Shown: positions 8,020 through 17,000, counted from the stretch's first letter. The stretch: 64,000 nt of DNA from Mesorhizobium sp. J8 (GCF_016591715.1 NZ_AP024109.1:372001-436000); one strand, 5' to 3'. Notes: a model not told the origin generated them from the letters alone. Translations and numbers: made by a program.

Positions 8020-8757
8020 CTATTTGCGGCCGCGTTTGGACTTGCCGGCCCTCGGATCATAGCCCTGGGCGAGGCGTTCCATGCACATCGCCGCGGTGAG
8101 GCGGTAGTGGTTGAGGAGCGCCTCGACCGCGCCGTCGGCGTCGCCGTCCAGCGTGCGCTCGGCGATCACGCGATGCTCGCCGAGATCGTCGCGGCCCGTC
8201 CCCGGCACGCTTTGCGAGATCAGGCGGTAGCGCGAGGCCTGATCGGAAAGCTGGTCGCAGAAGCCGATCAGCCAGTGCGACCGGCATGCCGCGATCAGCG
8301 CGCGATGAAAGGCGCGGTGCAGCTTTTCCCACTCCGGATTGTTGGTGGCTGGGTCATCCGGCAGGCGGCGCTCGGCGCGCGCAAGGCGGTGCAGCGCCAG
8401 CACCAGCTGCTCTTCCCATTCGGCAGTGCGGTGAGCGATGGATTCGCGCAGAGCCCGTTCCTCCAGCCAGCAGCGCGTGCGCGTCAATTCCTCCAGTTCC
8501 GCGGCACTGACCGGCATCAGGAAGAAGCCGCGCTGGTCATGACGGCCGAGCAGGCCCTCGGCGGCCAGCCGGTTGAGGGCCTCGCGCACGGGCGAGGCGC
8601 CGGCGCCATAGCGTGAAACGACCCACTCGACACGCAGCTTCGTTTCGGCCTCCAGAGCGCCGCGCAGCAGGTCGTCTCGCAGTTGCTGGTAGACCGAACT
8701 GGCAAGCGTGCTTTTGCCGCCCTTGCTTTCGCCCGGCTCGGTGTTTCCGTTTGTCAA
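8020..8757 (-). CDS. GntR-family regulator with FCD domain
   Basis: FadR-type regulator: N-terminal winged helix (STLASSVYQQLRDDLLRG...GASPVREALNRLAAEGLLG) and a C-terminal all-helical FCD effector domain with ERALRESIAHR, FHRALIAACRSHWLIGF and GEHRVIAERTLDGDADGA. The tail is basic. I prefer the TTG start at 8757 (AGGAG 5 bases upstream, 245 residues). The in-frame ATG at 8826 lies inside a palindrome likely to be its operator and has no ribosome site. It precedes matB on the same strand and probably controls it in response to malonate or a related acid (inference by analogy with MatR). Confidence 0.8.
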   Translation of the reverse strand: MTNGNTEPGESKGGKSTLASSVYQQLRDDLLRGALEAETKLRVEWVVSRYGAGASPVREALNRLAAEGLLGRHDQRGFFLMPVSAAELEELTRTRCWLEERALRESIAHRTAEWEEQLVLALHRLARAERRLPDDPATNNPEWEKLHRAFHRALIAACRSHWLIGFCDQLSDQASRYRLISQSVPGTGRDDLGEHRVIAERTLDGDADGAVEALLNHYRLTAAMCMERLAQGYDPRAGKSKRGRK

Positions 8758-8818
8758 TCGAACTCCTGTCGCTTGCCCCTGTTGTGCCAGGGCCCCTCGG
8801 CGAAGCAATTCCCGTACA

Positions 8819-8829
8819 TGTATCATACA
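8819..8829. promoter_or_regulatory. TGTATCATACA palindrome, likely GntR/FCD operator
   Basis: TGTAT-C-ATACA is a perfect 5-bp-arm palindrome with one central base, 62 bp upstream of the preferred TTG start of the FCD regulator. Short palindromes of this kind are usual FadR/FCD operators. Autoregulation is an inference. Confidence 0.45.
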
Positions 8830-8952
8830 GCCGGGCAGTGACGCCTCAAGCGGAAGATTGCGATATTCGACTTTAAGACAAGATGGGCCGTTTATTTATC
8901 GAACAAAGTAGAATCTCGACAAAAAAGCTGATATTTCTACACTGCTTCACAT

Positions 8953-8970
8953 ATTGAACAGTCGTTCAAT
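8953..8970. promoter_or_regulatory. Perfect 7-bp-arm palindrome, TetR-like operator
   Basis: ATTGAAC-AGTC-GTTCAAT lies in the AT-rich 261 bp between the FCD regulator and the 3' end of rpe. The GAAC/GTTC form is common for TetR-family operators. No TetR gene is in the window. It could act on the promoter of the regulator-matB unit. Confidence 0.4.
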
Positions 8971-9018
8971 CTCTATCGGGGGCATGCAACTTCCGCGAGA
9001 GATCGAGCGGCCGCGCGT

Positions 9019-9696
9019 TCAACTTGCGGTCTCGTCAGCAGCAGCGCGAATTGCTTCGATATTTGCCCTATAGGCTTCGACGCTGCCGCCCTTGAAGACG
9101 GCGGCGCCCGCCACCAGCACATTGGCGCCGGCCGCGGTCACCAGCGGCGCCGTTTCGGCCGAAACGCCGCCATCGATCTCGATATGGATCGGCCGGCTGC
9201 CGATCAGCGCCTTTACCCGCTTCACCTTGTCGACGATCGCCGGGATGAAGGCCTGCCCGCCGAAACCCGGATTGACCGTCATGATCAGGATCAGGTCGAG
9301 CCGGTCGAGCACATATTCGATCGCCGTTTCCGGCGTCGCCGGATTGAGCGAGACGCCGGCCTTCTTGCCGAGGCTCTTGATGGTCTGCAACGAACGGTCG
9401 AGATGTGGCCCGGCCTCGGCGTGCACCGTCATGCCGTCGCAGCCGGCTTCGGCGAAGGCCGCCAGGTAGGGATCGGCCGGCGCGATCATCAGATGACAGT
9501 CGAAGAAGGCCTTGGTGCGGTTGCGGATCGCCTTGATCACCGGCGGGCCGAAGGTGATGTTGGGCACGAAATGGCCGTCCATCACGTCGAGATGGATCCA
9601 ATCGGCGCCGGCCGCCGCCACGGCCTCGACCTCATCGCCCAGCTTGGAGAAATCCGACGCCAGCACCGATGGCGCGATCAGGGTCTTCTTGCTCAT
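9019..9696 (-). CDS. rpe: Ribulose-phosphate 3-epimerase
   Basis: TIM-barrel enzyme interconverting ribulose-5-P and xylulose-5-P in the pentose phosphate/Calvin routes. The 225 residues start [20 protein letters not shown] and carry the metal and catalytic residues in [32 protein letters not shown] and HIEIDGGV. It is monocistronic or at the end of a unit, 189 bp after the large secreted-protein gene, which ends at a strong hairpin terminator. The product of xylB (xylulose-5-P) is also its substrate, though the genes are 19 kb apart. Confidence 0.96.
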   Translation of the reverse strand: MSKKTLIAPSVLASDFSKLGDEVEAVAAAGADWIHLDVMDGHFVPNITFGPPVIKAIRNRTKAFFDCHLMIAPADPYLAAFAEAGCDGMTVHAEAGPHLDRSLQTIKSLGKKAGVSLNPATPETAIEYVLDRLDLILIMTVNPGFGGQAFIPAIVDKVKRVKALIGSRPIHIEIDGGVSAETAPLVTAAGANVLVAGAAVFKGGSVEAYRANIEAIRAAADETAS

Positions 9697-9829
9697 GGCG
9701 CAAATTCTCCCGGCGGTCCTGTGCGCGCGGACGCGCGCCTGTCAGGGCGATTGCCTAGACCATGAACCGGCCAAGGGGAAGCATGTTTTCGGACGGGCGC
9801 ATCGCTCGCCAGCTGTGATGTGGAAAAGA

Positions 9830-9862
9830 AACCCGCCGGAGCGCTCCGGCGGGTTCTTCTTA
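9830..9862. terminator. Bidirectional-looking intrinsic terminator
   Basis: A perfect 26-base palindrome, AACCCGCCGGAGC with its complement, is flanked by T-rich sequence on both strands (TTCTTCTT on plus, TTCTTTTCC on minus). It lies 31 bp past the stop of the 1275-residue secreted protein and would end that transcript on the minus strand. Confidence 0.8.
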
Positions 9863-9885
9863 AGCCGGCAATTTGCGGCTTGACG

Positions 9886-12800
9886 CTACTGGATGTCCGC
9901 GCCTGTCGGGTCCTGCAACATGCGCCGCGGTTGGCGCTGCGGGAATTGACGCAGCACATTCGGGTTGAGCAGGATGCCGGGGTTGATCTCGACGCCCGGC
10001 CGCCTGCGGATCGGGTAGCAATCCGGATACTGTCCGGCCGTTCCGGCCGGGCAGCGCCGCCGGGTGAAGACCGGCTGGCACTGTCCGTCGATGAACTCCG
10101 CGCCCGGTGCGCATTCCACCTGCGGCTTGCGGCAGGCGCCGTTGCGGATTTCGGTTCCGCGCGGGCAGACGCAATCGCCCCGCTTGTTGTGGACCTGGCC
10201 GCGGATGGTGCACTGCTCCTGGCTCGGCTTCGGCCGCTGGCAGGCCTTGCCCCGCACCTCCAGCCCGTCCGGGCAGGCGCAATTGCCGTCGGCGTCGCGC
10301 ACCTGGCCGCGGATCGGGCACTGCTTCGACACGATCGGCCGGCAGGCGCCGTCGCGCACTTCCGTGCGGCTCGGGCAGACGCAATCGCCGTCGGCGTTGC
10401 GGGACTGGCCGCGGATACGGCACTGGGCGGGCGGCTGCCGGTCAGGTACACACGCCTTGGCCGCGCGGTCGAGATGCGTGCCGTTCGGGCAGGCGCAGCC
10501 GTTCGAAGTCGGCACCGCGCCGCGGATCGTGCATTTCGGCGGGACGACCTGGCACACGCCGTTCACCAGTTCGCCGCGGCGGCAGACGCAATTGCCGTCC
10601 TGGTCGCGGTACTGCCCGGGACGCAGCGTGCATTGCGGCTCCTGCGGCTCTCCGCGCTGAACGCACTTGCCGTTTTCCAGCTCCGTGCCGCGCGGGCAGA
10701 CGCAACGTCCGTCCTCGGTGCGGATCTGGCCCTGGAGCAGAACGCAGCGCTGCGGCACCGGCAGCGGCAGGAGCTTGGTGCCGCCGGACGAGCATTGGCC
10801 GTCACGGAAGGTGGTGCCTTCCGGACAGACACAGCGGCCGGCCGAGTTCAGCACCATTCCATACAGGCACTGGTTCTTCACCTCATGCCTGATGGTGAAG
10901 GGATGGCACGCATAGGCCTTGCCGCGATCGCCCTGGACGTTGTTCAGGTCGCGCGACAGCACATCGCCGCCGCCTTGCACCGGCGTGTTCGGAGGCAGCA
11001 CGCCGACGCAGTTCTGGCCGTTGACCGTTCCCTGCAGATCGGCAATGCGCCCGTCCTCGGGCAGGGTCACGGTGACGTGGTGGCTGTGGCTTTCGCCGGC
11101 GCCCAGCGCCAGGTTGGCGATGCAGGACGCTGGCAGCGTCGTCGGCTCCGGCGAGCAGCCGAAAGGCGGGTCGATCGAGGTGATCCGGACGCCTTCCAGC
11201 CGGCCGAGACCTTCCACGCCGATCGCATCGCCGATGCGGACCGGACCCGAGAAGGGGGTAGGCCCATCATTCGTGATGGTGATCTCGAACGAACAGGGTT
11301 CTCCCAGCCGGCACTCGGCATCGCCGGTCTTCTCGACGCGGATGGTGGAAGCGCCGCCGCCCTTCGCGCAGGCCTGGCCGATCGGGTAGACGATATCGTC
11401 TCCCGGCGCCGGCCCGAAGCTGCCGCGCGCGCAGTTCTCGAACACGCCATTGCCGCTCACTGTCACGTCGAAGTGCCGGCTCGTTCCGGGTGCCATCGCG
11501 CCGCCGGGAATCTGGCACGACAGCGCGTCGGCGGGCACCGGTCCGCAAGCCCAGTCCGCGCCGTCAGGGGTGACGGTCTGGATTTGGACCGGCGCTCCGC
11601 CCGACACCAGCGTGGCGGCATCGCTCACCCGCACCGGACCTGTGGGGGCCGCGGTGCCGGCATTGGTGACGGTGATGCGGCAGGAAACAGCCACGGCACC
11701 GGCCGGCGAGCTGTCGCAGGTCTTGGTGATGCGCAGGCCGGGCTGGCCGCCATTCGGGTGGCGGATACGCTCGCTCGCACAAGCCTTGTTGTTGGCGAGG
11801 TCGGCCTCGCCGGGAACGCCTTTCACCTCGGCGCAGTTTTCCACCGTGTCCGGCCGATAGTTTGCCGGCATCACCGCCTTGACGACGATCGGCGTCGAGG
11901 CGCCCGGAGGCAGCGAGATGCCGGCATTGTCGCAACGGAACTGTCCAGGACCATTCGGTCCGCAAGCCCACGGCGGGCTTGGCCCGAAGGTCGACGAGGC
12001 CGGCGCGCCGCCCGGATAGGTGTCCATCACCGTCAGCGGCCCGTTATAGGTGCTGGTACCGTTGTTGATGATGTCGATCACGAAAGAGCAAACGCCGTCC
12101 GGCGTGCAGACCGGGGCGCGGGCGCGCTTCTTCAGGATCAGGTCGACCTTCTTCTCGACCGGCGGATTGCATTGTGGATCGCGATCGCCACGCCGGCAGA
12201 TCGGGATCGAGGCGCAGCCGCGGTCGTTCTGTTGGCTGCCGAACAGCGGCTTGCCGCTGGCCTGGTAGTCATAGGCGGCGCAGTTGCGCAGCACGCTGCC
12301 CTGCCAGCCGCCAGCAGGCTTGAAGCCGAGCTTGAGGTTGACCGAGGCGCCGGGATTGAGCGTCGTCGCCGGATAGGTGCAGGTCATCGGCGTCGTGCCG
12401 GGCACGCAGACCCACGGCGCATTAGGCCCGGAGGTCAGTACGGAGCCGGCTGGCAAGGTCACCTCCTCGAGCACGATCTTGCCGTTATAGGGTGCGTCGC
12501 CGACATTGGTGACGGTGATGGTGAAGTCGCAGCCGCCCGCCATCGTGCAACGCGGCACGTCGGCACGTTTCTCGACCTTGAGGTCCGGCTCTTTGTCCTT
12601 CGGCGGGCATCTCAAATCACGCGGGATGACGATGTCGATGACCTGCGTGCAGCAGAGCCCCCAGCCCTCCTTCGGTCCGGCATAGGTCTCGATGCCGGTG
12701 ACGATGAGATGGACGGTGTCGCCTGGCGAAGCGCCGATGATCTTCCAGTTCAGCACGCCGCCGCCGACCGGCACCTTCTGCGTATCGGGAACGATGGTGA

Positions 12801-13713
12801 CGCCGGGGGTCGTCGTCGACACCTGCACCCATTTGCCGCCCATCTCGGGTCCGACCGGCATGTGGTAGATGAAGGCGCCGCCGCCTGGCACACAGTCGAC
12901 CGTGCCGCGCTCGACCTTGAAGCATTCCTTCCCGGGAGGCGGAGGCGGCGGGTTGCATTTGGTCGGGTCGATCTTGATCGAGGTCTTCACGCCTGTGAGG
13001 AAATCGCCGTCGTCGGGCTTGTCCGGATCCTGCGAGGGAATGGTCGTTGCCGGACCGCCCCTGAAGGCCACCTGGATCTCACCCTGGTTTTCGACCGTCG
13101 TCGGCACGGGAAAGGTCGCATGGTCTATCTTGGCGGTGATGCGGAAGGTAATGATGCGCTCGTTCGCGGCACCCGCGCCATCGAGGTTGGCAGCGCTGAT
13201 GCGGAAGTTGGAGACGCTCGCCGTGTCGTTCGGGCCGGCCGACGTGCTGACCGAAGCAGCGGGCAGCGGACCGCCGGAGGCGCTGGTGCCGTCGCCGGCG
13301 ACATCGACGCTGACGATCTGCAGGCCGTGCGGCAGCTGGTCCCTGAAATCGAGCCTTGTCGCCTTGAGCAAGGCAGCCACGCTTGGCCGGTCGAAGTCCT
13401 GCGGGTCGCCATGGATGCCGAAGCTCAGGACATACTCGACCGTATCGCAGCTTCTCTGGCCGCCTTTCTTGGTGAAGAACGGCACGATCCGCGCGAGTTC
13501 CGCGTTGATGCCTCGTGACGGCGGGTTGGCGGCCTGATCGGTTGCGGCCGGAGCCCGGTCCTGGGCGAGCGCCGGCAGGGCCGGCATCATGGCGACCGCG
13601 ACACCGGCCGCCATCAGCCAGCGCGCGCCGCGCCTGGCATATGACAGTGGTTTCATGATCGTCTCCATGACGACTTTGCGCGAAGCCAGGCGGGAATGGA
13701 CGAGATCGCTCAT
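9886..13713 (-). CDS. Very large secreted protein with DUF11-like repeats and Cys-rich repeats
   Basis: 1275 residues of unknown function. The signal peptide is near residues 31-51 (WLMAAGVAVAMMPALPALAQ). An N-terminal beta-rich region (about 65-250) is followed by a Cys-flanked module (264-369) homologous to the end of the upstream protein. Four DUF11-like domains begin near 377, 523, 659 and 790, each with a 'xVEKxxD/xxKxxx...C.F.I.VTN.G' opening and paired cysteines. Residues 948-1212 hold seven full repeats of the form C-x(n)-G-C-x-C-P-x-G-x(n)-G-x-C plus partial ones. There is no membrane anchor or sortase signal, and the tail is Arg/Pro-rich. The ATG at 13713 overlaps the upstream stop as ATGA behind GGAGGG, so translation is coupled. 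A surface or matrix adhesin-like role is only a guess. Confidence 0.85.
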   Translation of the reverse strand: MSDLVHSRLASRKVVMETIMKPLSYARRGARWLMAAGVAVAMMPALPALAQDRAPAATDQAANPPSRGINAELARIVPFFTKKGGQRSCDTVEYVLSFGIHGDPQDFDRPSVAALLKATRLDFRDQLPHGLQIVSVDVAGDGTSASGGPLPAASVSTSAGPNDTASVSNFRISAANLDGAGAANERIITFRITAKIDHATFPVPTTVENQGEIQVAFRGGPATTIPSQDPDKPDDGDFLTGVKTSIKIDPTKCNPPPPPPGKECFKVERGTVDCVPGGGAFIYHMPVGPEMGGKWVQVSTTTPGVTIVPDTQKVPVGGGVLNWKIIGASPGDTVHLIVTGIETYAGPKEGWGLCCTQVIDIVIPRDLRCPPKDKEPDLKVEKRADVPRCTMAGGCDFTITVTNVGDAPYNGKIVLEEVTLPAGSVLTSGPNAPWVCVPGTTPMTCTYPATTLNPGASVNLKLGFKPAGGWQGSVLRNCAAYDYQASGKPLFGSQQNDRGCASIPICRRGDRDPQCNPPVEKKVDLILKKRARAPVCTPDGVCSFVIDIINNGTSTYNGPLTVMDTYPGGAPASSTFGPSPPWACGPNGPGQFRCDNAGISLPPGASTPIVVKAVMPANYRPDTVENCAEVKGVPGEADLANNKACASERIRHPNGGQPGLRITKTCDSSPAGAVAVSCRITVTNAGTAAPTGPVRVSDAATLVSGGAPVQIQTVTPDGADWACGPVPADALSCQIPGGAMAPGTSRHFDVTVSGNGVFENCARGSFGPAPGDDIVYPIGQACAKGGGASTIRVEKTGDAECRLGEPCSFEITITNDGPTPFSGPVRIGDAIGVEGLGRLEGVRITSIDPPFGCSPEPTTLPASCIANLALGAGESHSHHVTVTLPEDGRIADLQGTVNGQNCVGVLPPNTPVQGGGDVLSRDLNNVQGDRGKAYACHPFTIRHEVKNQCLYGMVLNSAGRCVCPEGTTFRDGQCSSGGTKLLPLPVPQRCVLLQGQIRTEDGRCVCPRGTELENGKCVQRGEPQEPQCTLRPGQYRDQDGNCVCRRGELVNGVCQVVPPKCTIRGAVPTSNGCACPNGTHLDRAAKACVPDRQPPAQCRIRGQSRNADGDCVCPSRTEVRDGACRPIVSKQCPIRGQVRDADGNCACPDGLEVRGKACQRPKPSQEQCTIRGQVHNKRGDCVCPRGTEIRNGACRKPQVECAPGAEFIDGQCQPVFTRRRCPAGTAGQYPDCYPIRRRPGVEINPGILLNPNVLRQFPQRQPRRMLQDPTGADIQ
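12607..12924 (-). other. Shared Cys-flanked module, copy 2 (residues 264-369)
   Basis: This segment starts CFKVERGTVDC and ends CCTQVIDIVIPRDLRC. It aligns by eye with the C-terminus of the neighbouring protein (13713-14042): CxxVExxxxxCxPxG, then S-x-TPGV, G-x(2)-PGDTV, G-x(3)-CC and a final Cys. The conserved cysteines suggest disulfides and a common ancestry. Confidence 0.75.
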
Positions 13714-15686
13714 CTTTCCCTCCTCGGCGCTTCGCAGTCGACAGCTGGCGTCCTGAGCGGCAGCGTCATCTTGCAGCAAGGATAATAGCCACCCTTGTCC
13801 TGGTCGGACTTGCGATAGAAGCAGAGCCCGACATTGACGGTGTCGCCCGGATTATGGCCCGTGATGTCGACCGTGTAGGGCTTGCCCGGGGCATGCGACA
13901 TTGGGGTCGTCACCCCGACGCCGGGCGTCCTGGACTGCGCCTTGATCGAATCGCCGCCTAAGCCCGCATGGTCATGGAGAGTGAGTTCGGCCCGCAGCCC
14001 GCGCGGCGTGCAGTAGTAATGCACGTCCTCGACATCCACGCAGGGCGGCAGATTGCCGGGCGGCGGGAAGTCGGGCGGATAGAACGGAGGCAGATAGCCG
14101 CCGGGGATTTCCTCATAATAGCCGGCGCGGCCCTCGCAGGGGCGCCAGACCCTGACGTCGCCGACATGGCCCTGCACGTCTGGGTCTTCGAAATAGCCGT
14201 CGAAATCGACGAACCAGGAGCCGAAAGGCGGCACATTGGCCGGCTTGACCAGCGCGCTCGGCGTCAGCTGCACGCCATGCACCGCAAGCGGCCCGCCGGC
14301 GGCCAGCCGCTCGGCAAGCTCCGGATTGTCGCGCAACTTGTCGCCGGTGTTGACGACGGTGTCGGTGCAGACGGACGTGTCGAGATTGCCTTCGGCGTCG
14401 TAACGGTACTGTAGATCGACGCCGCCGGCCGACTGGCGATTGCCCTGCGGGAAGCCGACCGCATATTCCTCTGGAACCTCGACCCAGGCGGATTCCGTCG
14501 CCGGATCGTCCGGGTCCTCGCGCCAGTAGCGGATCAGCTCGCCTTTGCCGGAGGAGGCGAAGCGGCTGTAGTCGTAGCGGTTCTCGACCGGACCGCGCTG
14601 GGCGAGGTACATGAAGCCCTTGTTGTCGAAGGCGATATCGGTGACGGCATAGTCCTGGTCCGCCTTGACCGTCAGTTCCCAGCGCGGATCGCCGGCAAAG
14701 CCTCCGTCGCTCGCGATACCGACCGACCAGATTTCGGCCTTCTCGCCGACGGAATAGTAGAGCCGGCCGCCATGATAGGCGACGGCCCAGACCCGGCGCG
14801 CATCCTGCGTGTAGCCCCAGGTCGCGGGGTCTTCGCTATCGAAAGCGGCAGCCTGGATGTCCATCGTGGCGCCGTCGTCGGCGACCGGTGCGAGCCCATG
14901 CGCCGGGCGCCCGGCGACGCCATGGTCGAAGCTGTCGATCAGATTGCCCTCGATATCGATGCGATGAATGAGCCCCGTGTCGAGATCCGAAGCGAAGAAC
15001 TCGCGGTGGGTCGGATCGAAGGCGAGGTTGCCGATGCCCGGCCCGCTGTTGGTGTCGATGTCGGCGAATTTGGAGACCGCGCCGGTGATGCCGTCGATCT
15101 TCCAGATCGTCCCCGGACCGCCGCCGTTCTCCGTGCCGAACTGGCCGTCCATGAAGGTAGCGCCGACGGCGCCGCGGCGCTGCCGCTCCGGCCTGCCGTC
15201 ATTGTCGGCGTCCGGCGTGACGATCGCGACGCCATGCAGCGAGGTCGCGGCCGCGTAGAGGTTCGGGATGCCCGACGGCACGCCGTCGCGGATGCCGTCG
15301 TCATAGGCGAGGCCGAACACCTCGCCGATCTGACCGGCGGTCACCTCGAAGGGCGGCGGCGTGAAGACAAGCTGGCCTGAAGCCGGGCCGCCGAGATTGG
15401 AAACGTTGAAAACGCGCAAGGATGCGCGGGAGGTGTCGATGAAGGTCTCGTCGACCGGGTCGACGCCGGGCGGCAGGCCCTGATCGAAATCGGGAATGGT
15501 GGTGCCAGGAAAGTCGGTGACCGCCACGGAACCGGGATAGATGATCTGGGTTTCCTGCGCCTTCGCCGCGCCGCCGAGAAGGAGGCCGGCGGACAACGCC
15601 AGGGCAAGAATTCCGCTGCTTGTCGCGATTGCCCGGCGCAAACGGCCGCCACCGGAACGCAGGAAAGAGCCGCGAACGCCAGACAT
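13710..15686 (-). CDS. Secreted beta-propeller-like protein with C-terminal Cys module
   Basis: 658 residues, function unknown. The signal peptide (SSGILALALSAGLLLGGAAKAQ) ends near residue 41. The body has repeated blade-like strings such as VFGLAYDDG, GTIWKIDGITGAVSKFADI, IGNLAFDPTHREFFASDLDTGLIHRID, RVWAVAYHGGRLYYSVG and VTDIAFDNKGFMYLAQRG, as in NHL/SMP-30-type propellers. A Pro-rich linker precedes a Cys-flanked module at 549-658. The ATG at 15686 has GGGGGAG 4 bases upstream. An in-frame ATG at 15935, also with a GGAGG, would add 83 residues before the signal peptide and is less likely. The stop overlaps the next start, so the two secreted proteins are made together. Confidence 0.83.
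   Translation of the reverse strand: MSGVRGSFLRSGGGRLRRAIATSSGILALALSAGLLLGGAAKAQETQIIYPGSVAVTDFPGTTIPDFDQGLPPGVDPVDETFIDTSRASLRVFNVSNLGGPASGQLVFTPPPFEVTAGQIGEVFGLAYDDGIRDGVPSGIPNLYAAATSLHGVAIVTPDADNDGRPERQRRGAVGATFMDGQFGTENGGGPGTIWKIDGITGAVSKFADIDTNSGPGIGNLAFDPTHREFFASDLDTGLIHRIDIEGNLIDSFDHGVAGRPAHGLAPVADDGATMDIQAAAFDSEDPATWGYTQDARRVWAVAYHGGRLYYSVGEKAEIWSVGIASDGGFAGDPRWELTVKADQDYAVTDIAFDNKGFMYLAQRGPVENRYDYSRFASSGKGELIRYWREDPDDPATESAWVEVPEEYAVGFPQGNRQSAGGVDLQYRYDAEGNLDTSVCTDTVVNTGDKLRDNPELAERLAAGGPLAVHGVQLTPSALVKPANVPPFGSWFVDFDGYFEDPDVQGHVGDVRVWRPCEGRAGYYEEIPGGYLPPFYPPDFPPPGNLPPCVDVEDVHYYCTPRGLRAELTLHDHAGLGGDSIKAQSRTPGVGVTTPMSHAPGKPYTVDITGHNPGDTVNVGLCFYRKSDQDKGGYYPCCKMTLPLRTPAVDCEAPRRER
13713..14042 (-). 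other. Shared Cys-flanked module, copy 1 (residues 549-658)
   Basis: The segment starts CVDVEDVHYYC and contains SRTPGVGV, TGHNPGDTVNV and GGYYPCC before a final VDC. It matches the module at 12607-12924 in the adjacent gene in order, spacing and cysteines. Confidence 0.75.
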
Positions 15687-16050
15687 TGAACTCCCCCCGA
15701 AGCCGCTGGAAGGAACGTTCGCCTCTGCCGCGCCAACCGGGGCAAGGCGCGGCGTTGCGGCACGTTCTTCCCCAGCTGAATTGTCCGCCTTTGTCCAGGC
15801 GACGATACGCTTGCGCCGGGGAGGGGTCAACGGAACCAGCAGGAAGCCCAGCGCATCGACGCCATCCCGCGGGCGATGGTTGTGCCGGGCGTACGTTGTT
15901 TCTTGAACTCTCGAAGTCTCTGGAGTTCTGATCATTGACGCCTTCCTCCGAGCCGCATCATTGCGGCGCCAGACCGTCAGTCGCGGTTCAGAGCGGAAAG
16001 GTTCAATGCGGCGGATGCGAGGCGGCAGAAAAGTCGGCTGTACGAGGCGA
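15687..16050. other. 364-bp region upstream of the secreted-protein pair
   Basis: This should contain the promoter and leader of the leftward pair. It also holds the alternative in-frame start (ATG 15935, GGAGG 9 bases upstream) discussed for that gene. No hairpin terminator, repeat or convincing separate gene was seen. The 3' end of the hydrolase gene (stop at 16051) borders it, so read-through from the carnitine operon is possible. Confidence 0.5.
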
Positions 16051-16992
16051 TCACCAGAGCCAGTCGCCGCGCCCAAGCGCCGAAACCGCCTCGACGATGC
16101 GGCTGAAGCTCGTCCGAGCCCGGCCGACCATGTGCCGGGCCCTGAGATAACCATGCACCAGTCCCGGCTCCTCGAACCAGGTGGCGCGTCCGCCGGCCGC
16201 GACAATGCGGTCGCGATAAGCCTCGCCGTCGGAGGACAGCGGGTCGCATTCGGCGGTGATCAGCACGGTCGGCGGCAGGTTGGCGAAATCGGCGTCGGCG
16301 AGCGGGTAGAGCGTGATGTCACCGGTCATATCGATGCCGCCGGTGCGGATATGCTTGTAGAAATCGAGGTCGCGCACGGTCAGCATCGGCGCCTCGGCAT
16401 GGGTGACGTAGGAGCCGCGCGAATGGTCGCCGCCAAGGCCGGGATAGATCAGCACCTGGCCGGCTGGCTTCTTTCCATGGCCGCGCGTCGCATGCGCGAC
16501 CGCCGCGCAAAGATTGCCGCCTGCGCTGTCGCCGCAGAGAACCACAGGACAATCATAAGTCTTGGCGGCCCATTCGAAGGCGTCCATGGCGTCGTCGAAT
16601 GCCGCCGGGTGCAGATGCTCCGGCGCCAGCCGGTAATCGACCGAGACCACCTCATAGCCGGTGCGGGCGCAAAGCTCGGCGCACACATCGTCATGGCTGT
16701 CCAGGCCGCCGAGGATGAAGCCGCCGCCATGGATATAGAGCACCATGGCGGATTTGTTCGGAACGGCGTTGCGGTAGATGCGGATCGGGATGCTGTTGGT
16801 GGGGGCGGCAACGGCGGTCGTCTCCGCCGTCACCCCTTGCGGATAGCCGGCAAAGAACTCCCGGCACATCCGGTCGTAGATCGCGCGCTGCTCTTCGATC
16901 GTGTAGTCGATCGTATCGGGCGGGTAGTAGGAGTTGGTCTTCTCGATGAAGGCCCAGGTCTCGGCGTCGATCAGGGTCTTGTAGTCGGTCAT
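16051..16992 (-). CDS. Alpha/beta hydrolase of the hormone-sensitive lipase family
   Basis: Carboxylesterase-type hydrolase of 313 residues. The oxyanion motif HGGGFILGG, the nucleophile elbow CGDSAGGN (Ser), an acid near ITAECDPLSSDGE and the catalytic His in LVHGYLRA give the full triad. The ATG at 16992 has AAGGAG 5 bases upstream. It is the last gene on the strand of the carnitine operon, but a 125-bp gap containing a palindromic repeat separates it from caiD. It may hydrolyse an acylcarnitine or ester that feeds the pathway (inference), or it may be unrelated. Confidence 0.85.
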   Translation of the reverse strand: MTDYKTLIDAETWAFIEKTNSYYPPDTIDYTIEEQRAIYDRMCREFFAGYPQGVTAETTAVAAPTNSIPIRIYRNAVPNKSAMVLYIHGGGFILGGLDSHDDVCAELCARTGYEVVSVDYRLAPEHLHPAAFDDAMDAFEWAAKTYDCPVVLCGDSAGGNLCAAVAHATRGHGKKPAGQVLIYPGLGGDHSRGSYVTHAEAPMLTVRDLDFYKHIRTGGIDMTGDITLYPLADADFANLPPTVLITAECDPLSSDGEAYRDRIVAAGGRATWFEEPGLVHGYLRARHMVGRARTSFSRIVEAVSALGRGDWLW

Positions 16993-17000
16993 CGGCACTC

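Noticed and set aside
10078..10877. Regularly spaced repeats that might look like a CRISPR array or satellite
   Set aside because: The period is codon-based, the units encode conserved Cys motifs with varied bases between them, and no exact direct repeats or cas genes are present.
9820..13518. 1232-codon open frame on the plus strand, opposite the large secreted protein
   Set aside because: The minus-strand frame has a signal peptide, domain repeats, Cys motifs and a coupled start. The opposite frame is an Arg/Ala/Gly-rich artefact of high-GC third positions.
15687..15935. N-terminal extension of the propeller protein from ATG 15935
   Set aside because: It would put 83 residues before a clear signal peptide that has its own ATG and ribosome site. 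Kept only as an alternative.
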